Of a stretch of DNA of 64,000 nt, positions 35,440 through 44,853 are shown piece by piece; position 1 is the stretch's first letter; the number at the start of each line of letters is the position of its first letter. The stretch is from positions 1-64,000 of the forward strand of contig CAZPVX010000012.1 in assembly GCA_964590135.1 (NCBI GenBank), in the 5' to 3' direction. The position numbers and the translations under genes are program-made. This stretch comes from JBDHWI01 sp964590135 (lineage in GTDB: Bacteria; Chloroflexota; Anaerolineae; J036; Brachytrichaceae). Under the pieces are notes generated by a model. It ran no database searches. It was given only the letters and a program-made list of their open reading frames with translations, and was not told the origin of the DNA.

Positions 35440-36405
35440 ATGACTGTGGCTTCCCCCATCGTCCCGGCAGCGGATATTCCAATTGCGACACAACCCTCGC
35501 CGGCACCCATGCGACGCCCTGATTGGCTGAAAGTGCGCGCACCCGCCGGCGAAACGTATCACGAGCTCAAACGCCTGATGCGCAGCAAATCGCTGCACAC
35601 CATCTGCGAGGAAGCCAACTGCCCAAACATGGCCGAATGCTGGGGACGCGGCACCGCCACGTTCCTCATCATGGGCGACACCTGCACGCGCTCGTGCGGC
35701 TTCTGCGATGTGAAAACCGGCATGCCCAGCCCGCTGGATTGGGCCGAGCCGATCCGCGTGGCGCAGGCCGTGAAGGACATGAACCTCAAGCATGTCGTCA
35801 TCACGTCAGTCAATCGCGATGAACGCCGCGACGGCGGCGCGCCGATCTTCGCGCTCACCATTCGCAAGGTGCGCGAGGTGCAGCCCGAATGCACCATCGA
35901 AGTGCTAATCCCCGATTTCAAGGGCGATCCGAACGCGCTGGAGATCGTCATGCGCGATCAGCCCGACATCCTGAACCACAACGTGGAGACGGTGCCGCGC
36001 CTGTTCAAGCACGTGCAGCCGCAGGACAACTACGCCTGGGCGCTGACGACATTGAAGAATGCCAAAGCCATCCAGCCCGACGCTGTGACCAAGACCGGCA
36101 TCATGCTGGGCCTGGGCGAGACGCGCGAAGAAGTGCTGGATGTGATGCGCGACCTGCGCACGATCGACGTGGACATCCTGACGCTCGGCCAGTACCTGCA
36201 GCCGAGCAAAAAGCACTTGCCCATCGAGCGTTATTGGACGCCCGAAGAATTTGCCGAATTCCGCCGCATCGGTTACGAAATGGGCTTCAAGTGGGTGGAG
36301 AGCGGACCGCTGGTGCGCAGCTCTTTCCGCGCTGAGTTTCAGGCGCGCGCCCTTTCCAAGCGGTGGAAACAAATACACGCCAACGATGCCGCCGCCCGCG
36401 CATAG
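35440..36405 (+). CDS. lipA: Lipoyl synthase
   Basis: A radical-SAM enzyme that inserts two sulfurs into octanoyl chains on lipoyl domains. The auxiliary cluster motif is Cys56-x4-Cys61-x5-Cys67 (CEEANCPNMAEC), and the radical-SAM CX3CX2C is Cys82, Cys86, Cys89 (CTRSCGFCD). GVVITSVNRDER-type and LGLGETREEVLDVM segments follow, and the C-terminal serine motif GPLVRSSFRA is present. At 321 residues it has a 25-residue unstructured N-terminal extension. TAGAAT lies about 12 bases before the ATG, so it has a possible promoter of its own in the end of csx3. Confidence 0.96.
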   Translation: MTVASPIVPAADIPIATQPSPAPMRRPDWLKVRAPAGETYHELKRLMRSKSLHTICEEANCPNMAECWGRGTATFLIMGDTCTRSCGFCDVKTGMPSPLDWAEPIRVAQAVKDMNLKHVVITSVNRDERRDGGAPIFALTIRKVREVQPECTIEVLIPDFKGDPNALEIVMRDQPDILNHNVETVPRLFKHVQPQDNYAWALTTLKNAKAIQPDAVTKTGIMLGLGETREEVLDVMRDLRTIDVDILTLGQYLQPSKKHLPIERYWTPEEFAEFRRIGYEMGFKWVESGPLVRSSFRAEFQARALSKRWKQIHANDAAARA

Positions 36406-36449
36406 CGCAGCATGCGCAGCGGGAATGCCGCGGCTGATTTCGCACGACC

Positions 36450-37604
36450 ATGCAATCACAGCAAGACATCGAATCTGAAGCGCAAGCGCCTGTAAAAACC
36501 CGCCGGCTTTCACGCTGGATCCTGCCGGTCATTGGCGGGATCGTCGCGCTTGTCGTCGCAATCAGCACGGTTTCGGTGCTGATGTACAGCGACACCCCGC
36601 GCAATGCATCTGCCGATCAGTTGGAGGCAGTTGCGCCGGCGGGTGAAGTCGTCCTGCTGGTGAAACCAACGGTGACCGTGCGCCCCATGCCGATGCCGCC
36701 GGCGGCGCCGCAGATGCTGGCGGCCGTCAAACCGACCATCGCGCCGACCGCCGCTGCAAACGAAATCTCCAGAGTCGCGCAATCGGCTGAGGCAAAGTTG
36801 CCGCCGGCGAACATCGACTGCCCCGTGCCGACAGGCACGCTGGTGACCGAGACCATTGACAGTCAGGTCACGCCGTTGCCAATCACGGTGCACGTCTATC
36901 TGCCGCCATGCTACAACGCGCAGGAATACGAATATCCAACGTTGTATCTCATCCACGGCACGGCCTATGAACAGGGCGGCTTCATCAAGAATGGCCTGCC
37001 GCGCCTGGCGGAATTGCAGATGGGCGTCGGCACGCTGCCGCCATTCATCATCGTGATGCCCGGCGCAGACATGCACGCCGGCGATGCGAGCAAATACTCG
37101 TGGACAAACTGGGGCAAAGGCTCCTACGATGATTTCTTCGTCAACGAGCTGATGCCGTTTATCGACAGCAAATACAGCACGTGGAAGAATCGGGAAGGCC
37201 GCGCCATCGGCGGCATTTCGCGCGGCGGATATTGGGCTGTCGAGATTGGCTTCGCGCATCCTGATCTGTTCAGCGCAGTCGGCGGCCACAGCCCATCCAC
37301 CGGCACCATGCTGGTGAACATGCCGGCCGGCTTCACCATGATCCAGACGGCCAGGTCGATCGACGATCTGCGCACCCTGCGCATCTGGCTGGATGCCGGC
37401 GACGGCGACTGGGCGCGCGTCGATGCGAAGATGCTCTCTGCAGAGCTGAATGAAAATGGCGTGAGCAACACCCTCACCATCGGGCAGGGCATTCACGAAG
37501 ATGCCTACTGGAACTCGCGCTTCAACGACTATCTCAACTTCTATGCGCAAGGTTGGCCGCGCGTCGCCCGCGCGCACCAGGCCATCGGCATGAGCCAGCC
37601 CTGA
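36450..37604 (+). CDS. Membrane-anchored esterase (Fes/esterase D type)
   Basis: A 384-residue alpha/beta hydrolase. Residues about 24-46 (WILPVIGGIVALVVAISTVSV) form one N-terminal membrane anchor, followed by a Pro/Ala-rich spacer to about residue 120. The catalytic domain then faces outward. ITVHVYLPPCYNAQEYEYPT and LYLIHGTAYEQGGF begin it, Ser in GGISRGGYWAVE is the nucleophile, and LDAGDGDW and QGIHEDAYW supply the likely acid and histidine. It resembles enterochelin-esterase/putative-esterase proteins; the substrate is unknown. It is one base from the next gene, so the two are probably co-transcribed. Confidence 0.85.
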   Translation: MQSQQDIESEAQAPVKTRRLSRWILPVIGGIVALVVAISTVSVLMYSDTPRNASADQLEAVAPAGEVVLLVKPTVTVRPMPMPPAAPQMLAAVKPTIAPTAAANEISRVAQSAEAKLPPANIDCPVPTGTLVTETIDSQVTPLPITVHVYLPPCYNAQEYEYPTLYLIHGTAYEQGGFIKNGLPRLAELQMGVGTLPPFIIVMPGADMHAGDASKYSWTNWGKGSYDDFFVNELMPFIDSKYSTWKNREGRAIGGISRGGYWAVEIGFAHPDLFSAVGGHSPSTGTMLVNMPAGFTMIQTARSIDDLRTLRIWLDAGDGDWARVDAKMLSAELNENGVSNTLTIGQGIHEDAYWNSRFNDYLNFYAQGWPRVARAHQAIGMSQP

Positions 37605-37605
37605 C

Positions 37606-38595
37606 ATGCGACGCTGGCTCTTCTGGTTCGGCATCGCCATCAGTATCATCTTTCTTTCCCTCGCCTTGCGCGGGTTGAAGCTCGACGAATTCATCCGTGA
37701 CATCCAGCAAGCTGATCTGCTCTGGATTTTGCCCGGCATTGCGTTGTATTTCCTCGCGGTGGGCGTGCGCGCGTGGCGCTGGTCGTATCTGCTGCGTCCG
37801 ATGAAGCGCCTGCCGGCGCCAGCGATCTTTCCGGTCGTCGTGATCGGCTACATGGGCAACAACATCTATCCGGCGCGCATCGGCGAGATTCTGCGCGCGT
37901 ACGTGCTGCGTCGCAACGAGGGCGTGTCGATGTCGTCAAGCCTGGCAACCGTGCTGATCGAGCGCATCATGGATGGCATCGTCATGCTGGCGTTTGTGCT
38001 GATCGGCCTGCCGCGCGTGCCGAACTTGAGCCAGGCAGTGGTGAATGGCGTCATCATCGCCGGCGGCCTCTTCGCCATCGCCACGCTCGCCTTTTTCTGG
38101 TTGGCGCTGTATCCCCACGTCGCTGACCGCATCGCGCACGCCGTCATCACGCGCATCGTGCCGCAGCGCTTTCAACAGTCCCTGTTGGGCATGACGCAGA
38201 AGTTTGTGCAAGGCGCGCAAGCCCTGCGCAGCCCGCGCGGGTTGCTTGTCATCGCCGCCAGCACAGTCATCGTGTGGTTGCTGGAGACGGGCAAATACTG
38301 GTGTGTGGCGCGCGCATTCGATCTCGGCCTGCCATTCGACGGGCTGATGCTGGTGAACGGCGTCTCCAACCTTTTCACGATCATCCCCGGCGCGCCGGGC
38401 GCCGTCGGCACGTTTGACGCCGGCGGCATCCTCGGTGTGACCGCGCTGGGCGTAAGCGCCACTACTGCCGCCGCCTACGTGCTGACGCTGCATGTGGTGC
38501 TGTGGCTGCCGGTCACCGCGCTCGGCGCGTACTACATGCTGCGCGAGGGGTTGCGCTGGAGCGACCTGCAAAAAGCCGAAGAAGCGGTGGCGTAA
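37606..38595 (+). CDS. Lysylphosphatidylglycerol-synthase-TM/UPF0104 family membrane protein
   Basis: A 329-residue integral membrane protein with about eight hydrophobic segments. The motif GYMGNNIYPARIGEILRAYVLRR-type loop (residues about 83-105, NNIYPARIGEILRAY) and LIERIMDGIVMLAFVLIGLP are characteristic of the flippase-like domain of MprF and its stand-alone relatives. The C-terminal PGAPGAVGTFDAGGILGVTA is also conserved. Members move or modify lipids or lipid-linked saccharides in the inner membrane; the cargo is unknown. It begins one base after the esterase stop, suggesting a shared envelope function. Confidence 0.88.
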   Translation: MRRWLFWFGIAISIIFLSLALRGLKLDEFIRDIQQADLLWILPGIALYFLAVGVRAWRWSYLLRPMKRLPAPAIFPVVVIGYMGNNIYPARIGEILRAYVLRRNEGVSMSSSLATVLIERIMDGIVMLAFVLIGLPRVPNLSQAVVNGVIIAGGLFAIATLAFFWLALYPHVADRIAHAVITRIVPQRFQQSLLGMTQKFVQGAQALRSPRGLLVIAASTVIVWLLETGKYWCVARAFDLGLPFDGLMLVNGVSNLFTIIPGAPGAVGTFDAGGILGVTALGVSATTAAAYVLTLHVVLWLPVTALGAYYMLREGLRWSDLQKAEEAVA

Positions 38596-38662
38596 AGCGG
38601 TGGCGTGATTCGTCAATCGCCAGCGCTCGTTGTAACATCCCCGCACGGTTTTCAGCACACCC

Positions 38663-40051
38663 ATGAATGCACAACCTGCACCGCGCGGCATGCTCGACAT
38701 CGACACATTGCGGGCGCTTGTAGACGCCGGCCACATCGAAACGGTCATCGTCGCCTTCACCGACCATCTGGGCCGGCTGCTGGGCAAGCGCTTCGACGCG
38801 CAATTCTTCGTCGATGAGGTCGCCGCACACGGCACGCACGCCTGCAACTACCTGCTCACCGTGGACATGGAGATGACGCCGGTGCCGGGCTACGCCTTCG
38901 CCAACTGGCATCTCGGCTATGGCGACTTTCACACGGTTCCTGACCTCAGCACTTTGCGCCTTGCAAGCTGGCTGGAAAACACCGCGCTGGTGCTGTGCGA
39001 TGTGGATGACGAGAAGACGCGCGCGCCAGTGAGCGTCGCGCCGCGCAGCATCCTGAAGAAGCAGGTCGAGCACGCGGCGGCACTGGGGTTCGACGTGATG
39101 GCCGCGTCGGAATTGGAATACTACATCTTCGAAGACACCTATCGCGCTGCCGCCGAGAAGGGCTACGACAAACTCACGCCGATGGGCTGGTATCTTGAGG
39201 ACTACCACATCCTGCAAGGCACACGCGAGGAGAAATTCACTGCCAGAGCGCGACATCACCTCGCGCGCTCTGGCATCCCGGTAGAGAACTCGAAAGGCGA
39301 ATTTGGCCACGGCCAGCACGAATTGAATGTGCGCTTTGCCGGCGTGCTGGCGATGGCCGACCGGCACTGCATCTTCAAACACGCGATGAAGGAGATCGCC
39401 GAGCAGTGCGGCGCAAGCCTGACCTTCATGGCGAAGCCGTTCGGCGGGCAGGCCGGCTCCTCCTCGCACATCCACCTCAGCCTGTGGCGCGCTGGCCGCA
39501 ATGCATTTGTGCGGGCAAAGGAGTCCGACTCCTCAAACACCACCGACCTCTTTCGCTGGTTCCTTGGCGGATGGATCAGCCATGCGCGCGAATTCATGCC
39601 GTTCTATGCGCCGACGATCAACAGCTACAAGCGCTTCGAAGATGGCTCGTGGGCGCCGACGCGGCTGGCATGGAGCATGGACAACCGCACCGCCGGCTTC
39701 CGCGTGGTGGGCAACGGCAACAGCCTGCGCATCGAGAATCGCATCCCCGGCGCAGACTGCAATCCCTATCTCGCGTACGCCGCCGCGCTCGCATCGGGTC
39801 TCGATGGCATTGAGAACCGGATCGAGCCGCCGGCGCTGTTCGAGGGCGATGTGTATGCTGCGCAGCAGTTGCCGCGCGTGCCATACACCCTGCAGGAAGC
39901 GACCGATGCCTTCGCCGCGAGCGCCTTTGTCAAGGGCGCGCTCGGCGCAGATGTGCATGCGCATTACGCGCACTACTTCCGCGTCGAACATCGCACCTTC
40001 GACGCCGCTGTGACCGATTGGGAACGAAAGCGATATTTTGAAAGAATTTAG
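38663..40051 (+). CDS. Glutamine-synthetase-family ligase
   Basis: A 462-residue protein of the glutamine synthetase superfamily. The N-terminal beta-grasp part reads VIVAFTDHLGRLLGKRFDAQ. The catalytic barrel has SELEYYIFEDTYRAA (metal glutamates), FGHGQHELNVRFAG, AKPFGGQAGSSSHIHLSLW, RLAWSMDNRTAGFRVVG and SLRIENRIPGADCNPYLAYA (ATP and glutamate-binding arginines). It is not an ordinary GlnA: the order of motifs is right but the sequence matches the gamma-glutamyl-amine ligase-like branch (GlnA3/PuuA relatives). The partner amine is unknown. It is followed after 76 bases by an SDR and a HAD hydrolase on the same strand, possibly one catabolic unit. Confidence 0.88.
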   Translation: MNAQPAPRGMLDIDTLRALVDAGHIETVIVAFTDHLGRLLGKRFDAQFFVDEVAAHGTHACNYLLTVDMEMTPVPGYAFANWHLGYGDFHTVPDLSTLRLASWLENTALVLCDVDDEKTRAPVSVAPRSILKKQVEHAAALGFDVMAASELEYYIFEDTYRAAAEKGYDKLTPMGWYLEDYHILQGTREEKFTARARHHLARSGIPVENSKGEFGHGQHELNVRFAGVLAMADRHCIFKHAMKEIAEQCGASLTFMAKPFGGQAGSSSHIHLSLWRAGRNAFVRAKESDSSNTTDLFRWFLGGWISHAREFMPFYAPTINSYKRFEDGSWAPTRLAWSMDNRTAGFRVVGNGNSLRIENRIPGADCNPYLAYAAALASGLDGIENRIEPPALFEGDVYAAQQLPRVPYTLQEATDAFAASAFVKGALGADVHAHYAHYFRVEHRTFDAAVTDWERKRYFERI

Positions 40052-40127
40052 CCGCCGAGGCATTGCAGGATGGCGAAACCGATCACTCTCAATCGCCTCA
40101 TGGCCCACCCACACAACCTGATCTGAC

Positions 40128-40901
40128 ATGAGATTTAAAAACAAAGTGACCCTCATCACCGGCGCCGGCAGCGGGATTGGCCGCGAGACCGCGCTGCTGT
40201 TCGCCAACGAAGGGGCAAGCGTGGTCGTGGTCGATGTGAACGATGCCGGCGGCCGCGAGACAGTGCGCATGGTTGCGGACGCCGGCGGCAAGGCTGCCTA
40301 TGTTCACGCCGATGTCTCGAAGGCCGGCGAATGCGAGGCGATGGTCGCTTTTGCCGAGCAAACCTTCGGCAAGCTAAACGTGCTGTTCAACAACGCCGGC
40401 ATCAGCCACGCCGCCGATGACGACGCGATCAACACGAGTGAAGACGTGTGGGACCTGACCTTCAACATCAATGTGAAGGGCGTGTTTCTCGGCTGCAAAT
40501 ATGGCATCCCCGCACTGCGGCGCGCCGGCGGCGGCAGCATCATCAACACCGCATCTTTCGTCGCACTGCTCGGCGCAGCCACGCCGCAACTGGCCTACAC
40601 CGCCAGCAAGGGTGCGGTACTGAGCATGACGCGTGAGCTGGCCGTGATCCACGCGCGCGAGGGCATCCGCGTGAATGCGCTGTGCCCCGGCCCGCTGCGC
40701 ACCGAGTTGCTGATGAAGTATCTCAACACTGATGCAAAGAAGCAGCGCCGGCTGGTGCATATCCCGATGGGGCGTTTCGGCGAGGCAGCGGAAATTGCGA
40801 AGGCAGTGTTGTTTCTCGCCAGCGATGAATCGTCGTTCACCACCGGCGCGACCTTTCTCGTCGACGGCGGCATCACCGCCGCCTACGTCACGCCCGAATA
40901 G
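40128..40901 (+). CDS. Short-chain dehydrogenase/reductase
   Basis: A classical 257-residue SDR, NAD(P)-dependent and cytoplasmic. The cofactor motif TGAGSGIG is at residues about 12-19, NNAGISHA follows strand 4, and the catalytic YTASKGAV (Tyr-x3-Lys) is present with the serine replaced or shifted (NTASFVALLGAATPQLAYTA). CPGPLRTELL and the C-terminal FLVDGGITAAYV are typical. The acidic residue in VVVDVNDAGG favours NAD over NADP. The substrate is unknown. It is followed after five bases by the HAD gene. Confidence 0.92.
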   Translation: MRFKNKVTLITGAGSGIGRETALLFANEGASVVVVDVNDAGGRETVRMVADAGGKAAYVHADVSKAGECEAMVAFAEQTFGKLNVLFNNAGISHAADDDAINTSEDVWDLTFNINVKGVFLGCKYGIPALRRAGGGSIINTASFVALLGAATPQLAYTASKGAVLSMTRELAVIHAREGIRVNALCPGPLRTELLMKYLNTDAKKQRRLVHIPMGRFGEAAEIAKAVLFLASDESSFTTGATFLVDGGITAAYVTPE

Positions 40902-40906
40902 CGCTT

Positions 40907-41959
40907 ATGCAGAAAATTTTGCTGCTCGACGTCGACGGCACGCTGATCGAAGATCGCGGCTATCGCCACGCGATGGTGGCGGCGGCGCAGCAGGTGTGCC
41001 GCCGGCGCAACCTGCCGACCCACGCGCCGACCGATCACGAAATCAACGCGCTGCATGCCTGCGGATTCAGCAACGAATGGGACAGCGTGCCGTTCACTGT
41101 TGGCATCAACCTGCTGCTGGCAACGCGCGGCGACGATGCGCGGCCTGATTTTGCCGAATGGGCGCTGAAGACGAAGGACTTCGCCGGCCTGCCAAACGAG
41201 CGCGCCCGCGATGCGCTCAAACGCGAGTCGCCGGCGTCGATTCACGCTGACTTGCATGCGCTGCTTGATGAGGTGAAGGACCCGCGCACCAGTGAGACCA
41301 CGCGCCTGCTCTACAACTTCGTGCTGGGCGCGCCGCGCTTCGAGCAGCACTATGGCATGCCGGCAGACGTAGATGCGCAGTCGATGCTGGAGCTGATGGA
41401 TGTGCCGCTGATCGACGACCACAGCCGCGAGATGATCAATGCCCACGCGCCGGTCATCTACACCGCGCGGCCCAGCCTGCCGCCCGAAGGCAAGGCCGGC
41501 CTCTACCAGACGCCCGAAGCCGAGATCGCGATGGCGCAGTTGCAACTCGACCCGCAGCGCGTGCCGGTGATGGGCTTGGGGCCGATGCAGTGGCTGGTGG
41601 ATCGGCATGGCGGCGGGATGTGGGATTACGCCAAGCCGGCGCTCGTGCAGCCCATCGCCGCATTGTTGGCCGCGACCAGCATGCCGGTGATGGCTGCGAC
41701 GCTGACAGCGCGCGCGCGCGTGTTTGGGGAAGCGGCCGATGCGCTCCGATCTCTCGATGGCGCAACCGCTGTCGTGTTCGAGGACAACGCTGGCGGGGTG
41801 CGCGCCGCGAAGCAGGCTGCGGCGTTACTCGCGCAACGCGATGTTCGCGTCGACGTCATCGGCTACGGCATCGCGAAGGATGACGCGAAACGCGCCGCGC
41901 TCGGCGCAGTGTGCGACGCGCTGTTCGAGGATGTGAACGCGGCATTGCAGGCGATGTGA
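40907..41959 (+). CDS. HAD-superfamily hydrolase
   Basis: A 350-residue HAD phosphatase-like protein. The nucleophile motif LLLDVDGTLIED is at the N-terminus (Asp8 and Asp10), a large helical cap follows, then motif II/III around MAATLTARARVFGEAADAL and the acidic motif AVVFEDNAGGVRAAKQAAAL. It is longer than simple phosphatases because of the insertion at about residues 60-190. The phosphate ester substrate cannot be inferred. It is probably co-transcribed with the SDR five bases upstream, and it ends before a bidirectional hairpin. Confidence 0.82.
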   Translation: MQKILLLDVDGTLIEDRGYRHAMVAAAQQVCRRRNLPTHAPTDHEINALHACGFSNEWDSVPFTVGINLLLATRGDDARPDFAEWALKTKDFAGLPNERARDALKRESPASIHADLHALLDEVKDPRTSETTRLLYNFVLGAPRFEQHYGMPADVDAQSMLELMDVPLIDDHSREMINAHAPVIYTARPSLPPEGKAGLYQTPEAEIAMAQLQLDPQRVPVMGLGPMQWLVDRHGGGMWDYAKPALVQPIAALLAATSMPVMAATLTARARVFGEAADALRSLDGATAVVFEDNAGGVRAAKQAAALLAQRDVRVDVIGYGIAKDDAKRAALGAVCDALFEDVNAALQAM

Positions 41960-41970
41960 TGTTTTTGTGA

Positions 41971-42003
41971 AGGGATCGGAGCACTCAGAGCGCTCCGATC
42001 CCT
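41971..42003. terminator. Hairpin between convergent HAD and alcohol dehydrogenase genes
   Basis: A 12-bp perfect stem (AGGGATCGGAGC at 41971-41982 with 41992-42003, 9-base loop) lies exactly between two convergent genes, preceded by GTTTTTG. Its position suggests a bidirectional terminator, although T-runs are short. Its sequence resembles the element at 18358. Confidence 0.6.
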
Positions 42004-42008
42004 AGAGC

Positions 42009-43109
42009 TTACGGCTTCAGCGTCACTTTCACGCTCTTGTCACCGGCTTCCACCAGATCGATGCCCTTCTGAAAATCAGCCAGCGGCAATTGGTGGCTGA
42101 TGATGTAGTCCATCGGCAGCAAGCCCTTGCGCAGCATGTCGATCGCGATCGGGTAGCAATACGGCCCCAGATGCGAGCCATGCACGTTTAGCTCTTTCGT
42201 GTCGCCGATGATCGTCCAATCCACTGTGACCAACTCGCGCATCACGCTGAACTCGACGAACGTGCCGAGCTTGCGGATCATGCGCAGCCCCTGCTCGACG
42301 GCGGCGGGATGGCCGGTCGCTTCGATGTAGACGTCGCAGCCGTAACCTTCGGTCAGCTTCAGCACCTCATCCACCACGTCGACCTTGCGCGGGTTCAGAC
42401 CGAGATCGGCGCCGGCGCGCTTCGCCACGTCCAGGCGTTTGTCGTCCAGATCGACCGCGATCAGCAACCCCGGCCCTTTCAATCGCGCCGCCGCCACCAT
42501 GCCCAACCCAAGCGGGCCGGCGCCGGCGATCACCACCACATCGCCAAAGTCGATCTCGCCGCGTTGCACGGCATGGATGCTGCACGCCAGCGGCTCGATG
42601 AACACGGCATGCTCGGGCGGCAGGTCCGCCGGCACCTTGTGGTTGATAGCGTTGCGCGGGAACTTCATGTAGGGCGCCATCGCGCCAAACGCCTTGCGGC
42701 GAAAGCCGTAGACATCCCCGTGCTGGCACATCCAATATTGGCCGCGCCGGCAATAGCGACAACTCCAGCACGGCACGATCTGCTCGCTGATGGCCTGGTC
42801 GCCAAGCGCAAGGCCATACTTCTCAGCAGCGCCTTCGCCCAGCGCGACGACCTCGCCGATGAACTCGTGGCCGGGGATGACGGGCGGCTGGCAATAGCCC
42901 TCACGATGCGCATCGCCCCAGAACAGCGCTGCGCCGAGGTAGCACTTCAGATCGCTCGCACAGATGCCGACCTGCTTCACGCGGATCACGACCTCTTCCG
43001 GGCCGGCGACCGGCGTCGCCCACTCCTCCAGGCGATAGTCGCGCGGACCGCGGCACACCACCGCCGGCATCGTCTTTGGCAAACCACCCTCGATGATTGC
43101 GTTGCTCAT
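42009..43109 (-). CDS. Zinc-dependent alcohol/polyol dehydrogenase (MDR family)
   Basis: A 366-residue medium-chain dehydrogenase. Catalytic zinc ligands are Cys in QVGICASDLKCY, His-Glu in IPGHEFIGEV and Glu in VFIEPLACS. The structural zinc site is CWSCRYCRRGQYWMC. The Rossmann motif is VVIAGAGPLGLGMVAAARL, followed by LIAVDLDDKRLDVAK, where the Asp favours NAD. The overall pattern is nearest to erythritol/threitol and sorbitol-type dehydrogenases, with a large first-domain insertion. It is convergent with the HAD gene and followed upstream by an ABC ATPase on the same strand. Confidence 0.9.
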   Translation of the reverse strand: MSNAIIEGGLPKTMPAVVCRGPRDYRLEEWATPVAGPEEVVIRVKQVGICASDLKCYLGAALFWGDAHREGYCQPPVIPGHEFIGEVVALGEGAAEKYGLALGDQAISEQIVPCWSCRYCRRGQYWMCQHGDVYGFRRKAFGAMAPYMKFPRNAINHKVPADLPPEHAVFIEPLACSIHAVQRGEIDFGDVVVIAGAGPLGLGMVAAARLKGPGLLIAVDLDDKRLDVAKRAGADLGLNPRKVDVVDEVLKLTEGYGCDVYIEATGHPAAVEQGLRMIRKLGTFVEFSVMRELVTVDWTIIGDTKELNVHGSHLGPYCYPIAIDMLRKGLLPMDYIISHQLPLADFQKGIDLVEAGDKSVKVTLKP

Positions 43110-43202
43110 GCGCTGGTTTTAGCACAGGCGCGGATTTTGATGCAAAGGGCAGAGGCACAGAGAGGGCAAAAGAGGTGCTCCACACCTTTGGCCTGGAATG
43201 GC

Positions 43203-44258
43203 TCACGCGATGATGCTGCAGGCTTCGGGTGCAAAGGCGATGGTGAGCGTGTCGCCGGCGCGAGGCAGGCTGAGGCGCGCGTTGTTCAACACATCGCTGA
43301 TCAAGGGGTTGCCACCCACACTCAGATGCACGCGCACGAGCGAGCCGAGAAACGTGATGTTTTCCACGCGCGCGCGCAGGTGGTTGTAGTCCACTGCAGC
43401 GCCTTGCAACAGCACATTTTCTGGACGCAGGTGGATGGCGACCGGCTCGCCAGCGCTTTTGCGCTGCGCCGGCGCACTCACCCGCACGGCCTGCCCGTCC
43501 ACCAGCACCGTCTGACAATCATCGGTGGCCGTGCCGCGCAGCGTGTTCACCATCCCGACGAAGGCCGCAACGAACGCAGTCTGCGGCTGGTTGTAGATCT
43601 CCATCGGCGCGCCGATCTGCTCGATGCGCCCGAGGTTCATCACCACCACGCGGTCAGACAGCGACAGCGCCTCCTCCTGATCGTGTGTCACGTAGATCGT
43701 GGTGATGCGCAGCGCCTGCTGGATGCGGCGAATCTCACTGCGCAATTCGATGCGCATCCGGGCGTCAAGCGCGGAGAGCGGCTCATCCAGCAGCAGCACG
43801 CGCGGCTGGATGGCAAGCGCGCGCGCCAACGCCACGCGCTGTTGCTGGCCGCCAGAGAGCTGATGGGTGTGGCGTCTGCCGTAGTCTTGCATCTGGATCA
43901 GCGCCAGCATCTCCTGCACGCGCTCCCTGATCAACGCCGCCGGCGCCCCTTGCATCTTCAAGCCAAAGGCGATGTTGTCGGCCACCGTCATGTGCGGGAA
44001 GAGTGCATAGGACTGAAAGACCATGCCCAGCCGGCGCTTGTTCGGCGGCACATTCGTCATGTCCTCGCCGGCAATGGCGATCTGTCCCACGGTGGGTTGC
44101 TCGAAGCCGGCAATCATGCGCAGCGTAGTCGTCTTGCCGCAGCCGGATGGGCCGAGAAGCGTGATAAACGCCCCGTGCTCGACGCGCAGATCGAAGTGGT
44201 CGACTGCCACTGTGGGGCCGAAGGTCTTGCGCAGATGAATCAATTCCAGGTAGGCCAT
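43203..44258 (-). CDS. ABC importer ATPase with TOBE domain (PotA/UgpC-like)
   Basis: A 351-residue ATP-binding subunit of a carbohydrate, polyamine or iron importer. Walker A is GPSGCGKTTTLR, the Q-loop MVFQSYALFPHMTV, the signature LSGGQQQRVALARAL, Walker B VLLLDEPLSALDARMR and the switch histidine YVTHDQEEAL. The C-terminal regulatory TOBE domain starts around residue 240 (VAIHLRPENVLLQG). No permease or binding protein is in the window, so it is an orphan that may serve transporters encoded elsewhere. Confidence 0.92.
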   Translation of the reverse strand: MAYLELIHLRKTFGPTVAVDHFDLRVEHGAFITLLGPSGCGKTTTLRMIAGFEQPTVGQIAIAGEDMTNVPPNKRRLGMVFQSYALFPHMTVADNIAFGLKMQGAPAALIRERVQEMLALIQMQDYGRRHTHQLSGGQQQRVALARALAIQPRVLLLDEPLSALDARMRIELRSEIRRIQQALRITTIYVTHDQEEALSLSDRVVVMNLGRIEQIGAPMEIYNQPQTAFVAAFVGMVNTLRGTATDDCQTVLVDGQAVRVSAPAQRKSAGEPVAIHLRPENVLLQGAAVDYNHLRARVENITFLGSLVRVHLSVGGNPLISDVLNNARLSLPRAGDTLTIAFAPEACSIIA

Positions 44259-44348
44259 GATGCTTTGGCTGCAAAGGGCAATTGTATGGGTGCGCGTTAG
44301 GGATGCTGAATGGCATGCCGCGCCTGCAGACGCGCCTACAATCGCGGC

Positions 44349-44795
44349 ATGTCACCAGTCTGGCTGCGTCGCATGTTGGTTGCGCTCTATGCGCTGGCAG
44401 TGCTGCTGGCCGGCGTGTGGACGGATCTGCGTGTGGATGGCTACACGGATCTGTTGCGCGATTGGCTCTCCACCGGCATCGCGCTCGTGTTTGGCCTGAT
44501 CGCCGGCGACACGGCGCTGACGATGGAGGAACGCATTGGCCATTGGCCGCAGTCACGGCTGCTGTATGCGCTGCGAGTGATGGCGATGAGCGCCGGCTGG
44601 GTGTGGTTGGGTCACGCGTTGATGCCCGTGATGGCGATGCTGGTGCAGATTCCGCGCGCCGGCCTGGAGATTGTGCCGACGGTTGCTCTGGGCAGCGCGT
44701 TTGTGCTGCGCACTTCGCTGCTGCCGTGCCTCGTGCTTGGCGCAGCGGCGGGGTTGCCAACCGCTCTAGCCAGCCAAAAATTTCGATTTGCTTAA
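44349..44795 (+). CDS. Small hypothetical membrane protein
   Basis: A 148-residue protein with about four hydrophobic segments: RMLVALYALAVLLAGVW, GIALVFGLIAG, LRVMAMSAGWVWLGHALMPV and a C-terminal SLLPCLVLGAAAGLP. No family is recognised. I chose ATG 44349 because TACAAT (44337-44342) ends six bases before it, a leaderless-promoter arrangement; the frame opens at 44310. It is divergent from the ABC ATPase and upstream of the SOS-box gene. Confidence 0.55.
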   Translation: MSPVWLRRMLVALYALAVLLAGVWTDLRVDGYTDLLRDWLSTGIALVFGLIAGDTALTMEERIGHWPQSRLLYALRVMAMSAGWVWLGHALMPVMAMLVQIPRAGLEIVPTVALGSAFVLRTSLLPCLVLGAAAGLPTALASQKFRFA

Positions 44796-44853
44796 ACACC
44801 GCACTCTCTGCGCTCTCTGAGTTGAAAAGGAAGTTGCGTTTCGCAAAAAGGTA

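Noticed and set aside
42309..44300. 663-codon plus-strand frame
   Set aside because: Antisense to the zinc dehydrogenase and the ABC ATPase, both certain; no domain and biased composition.
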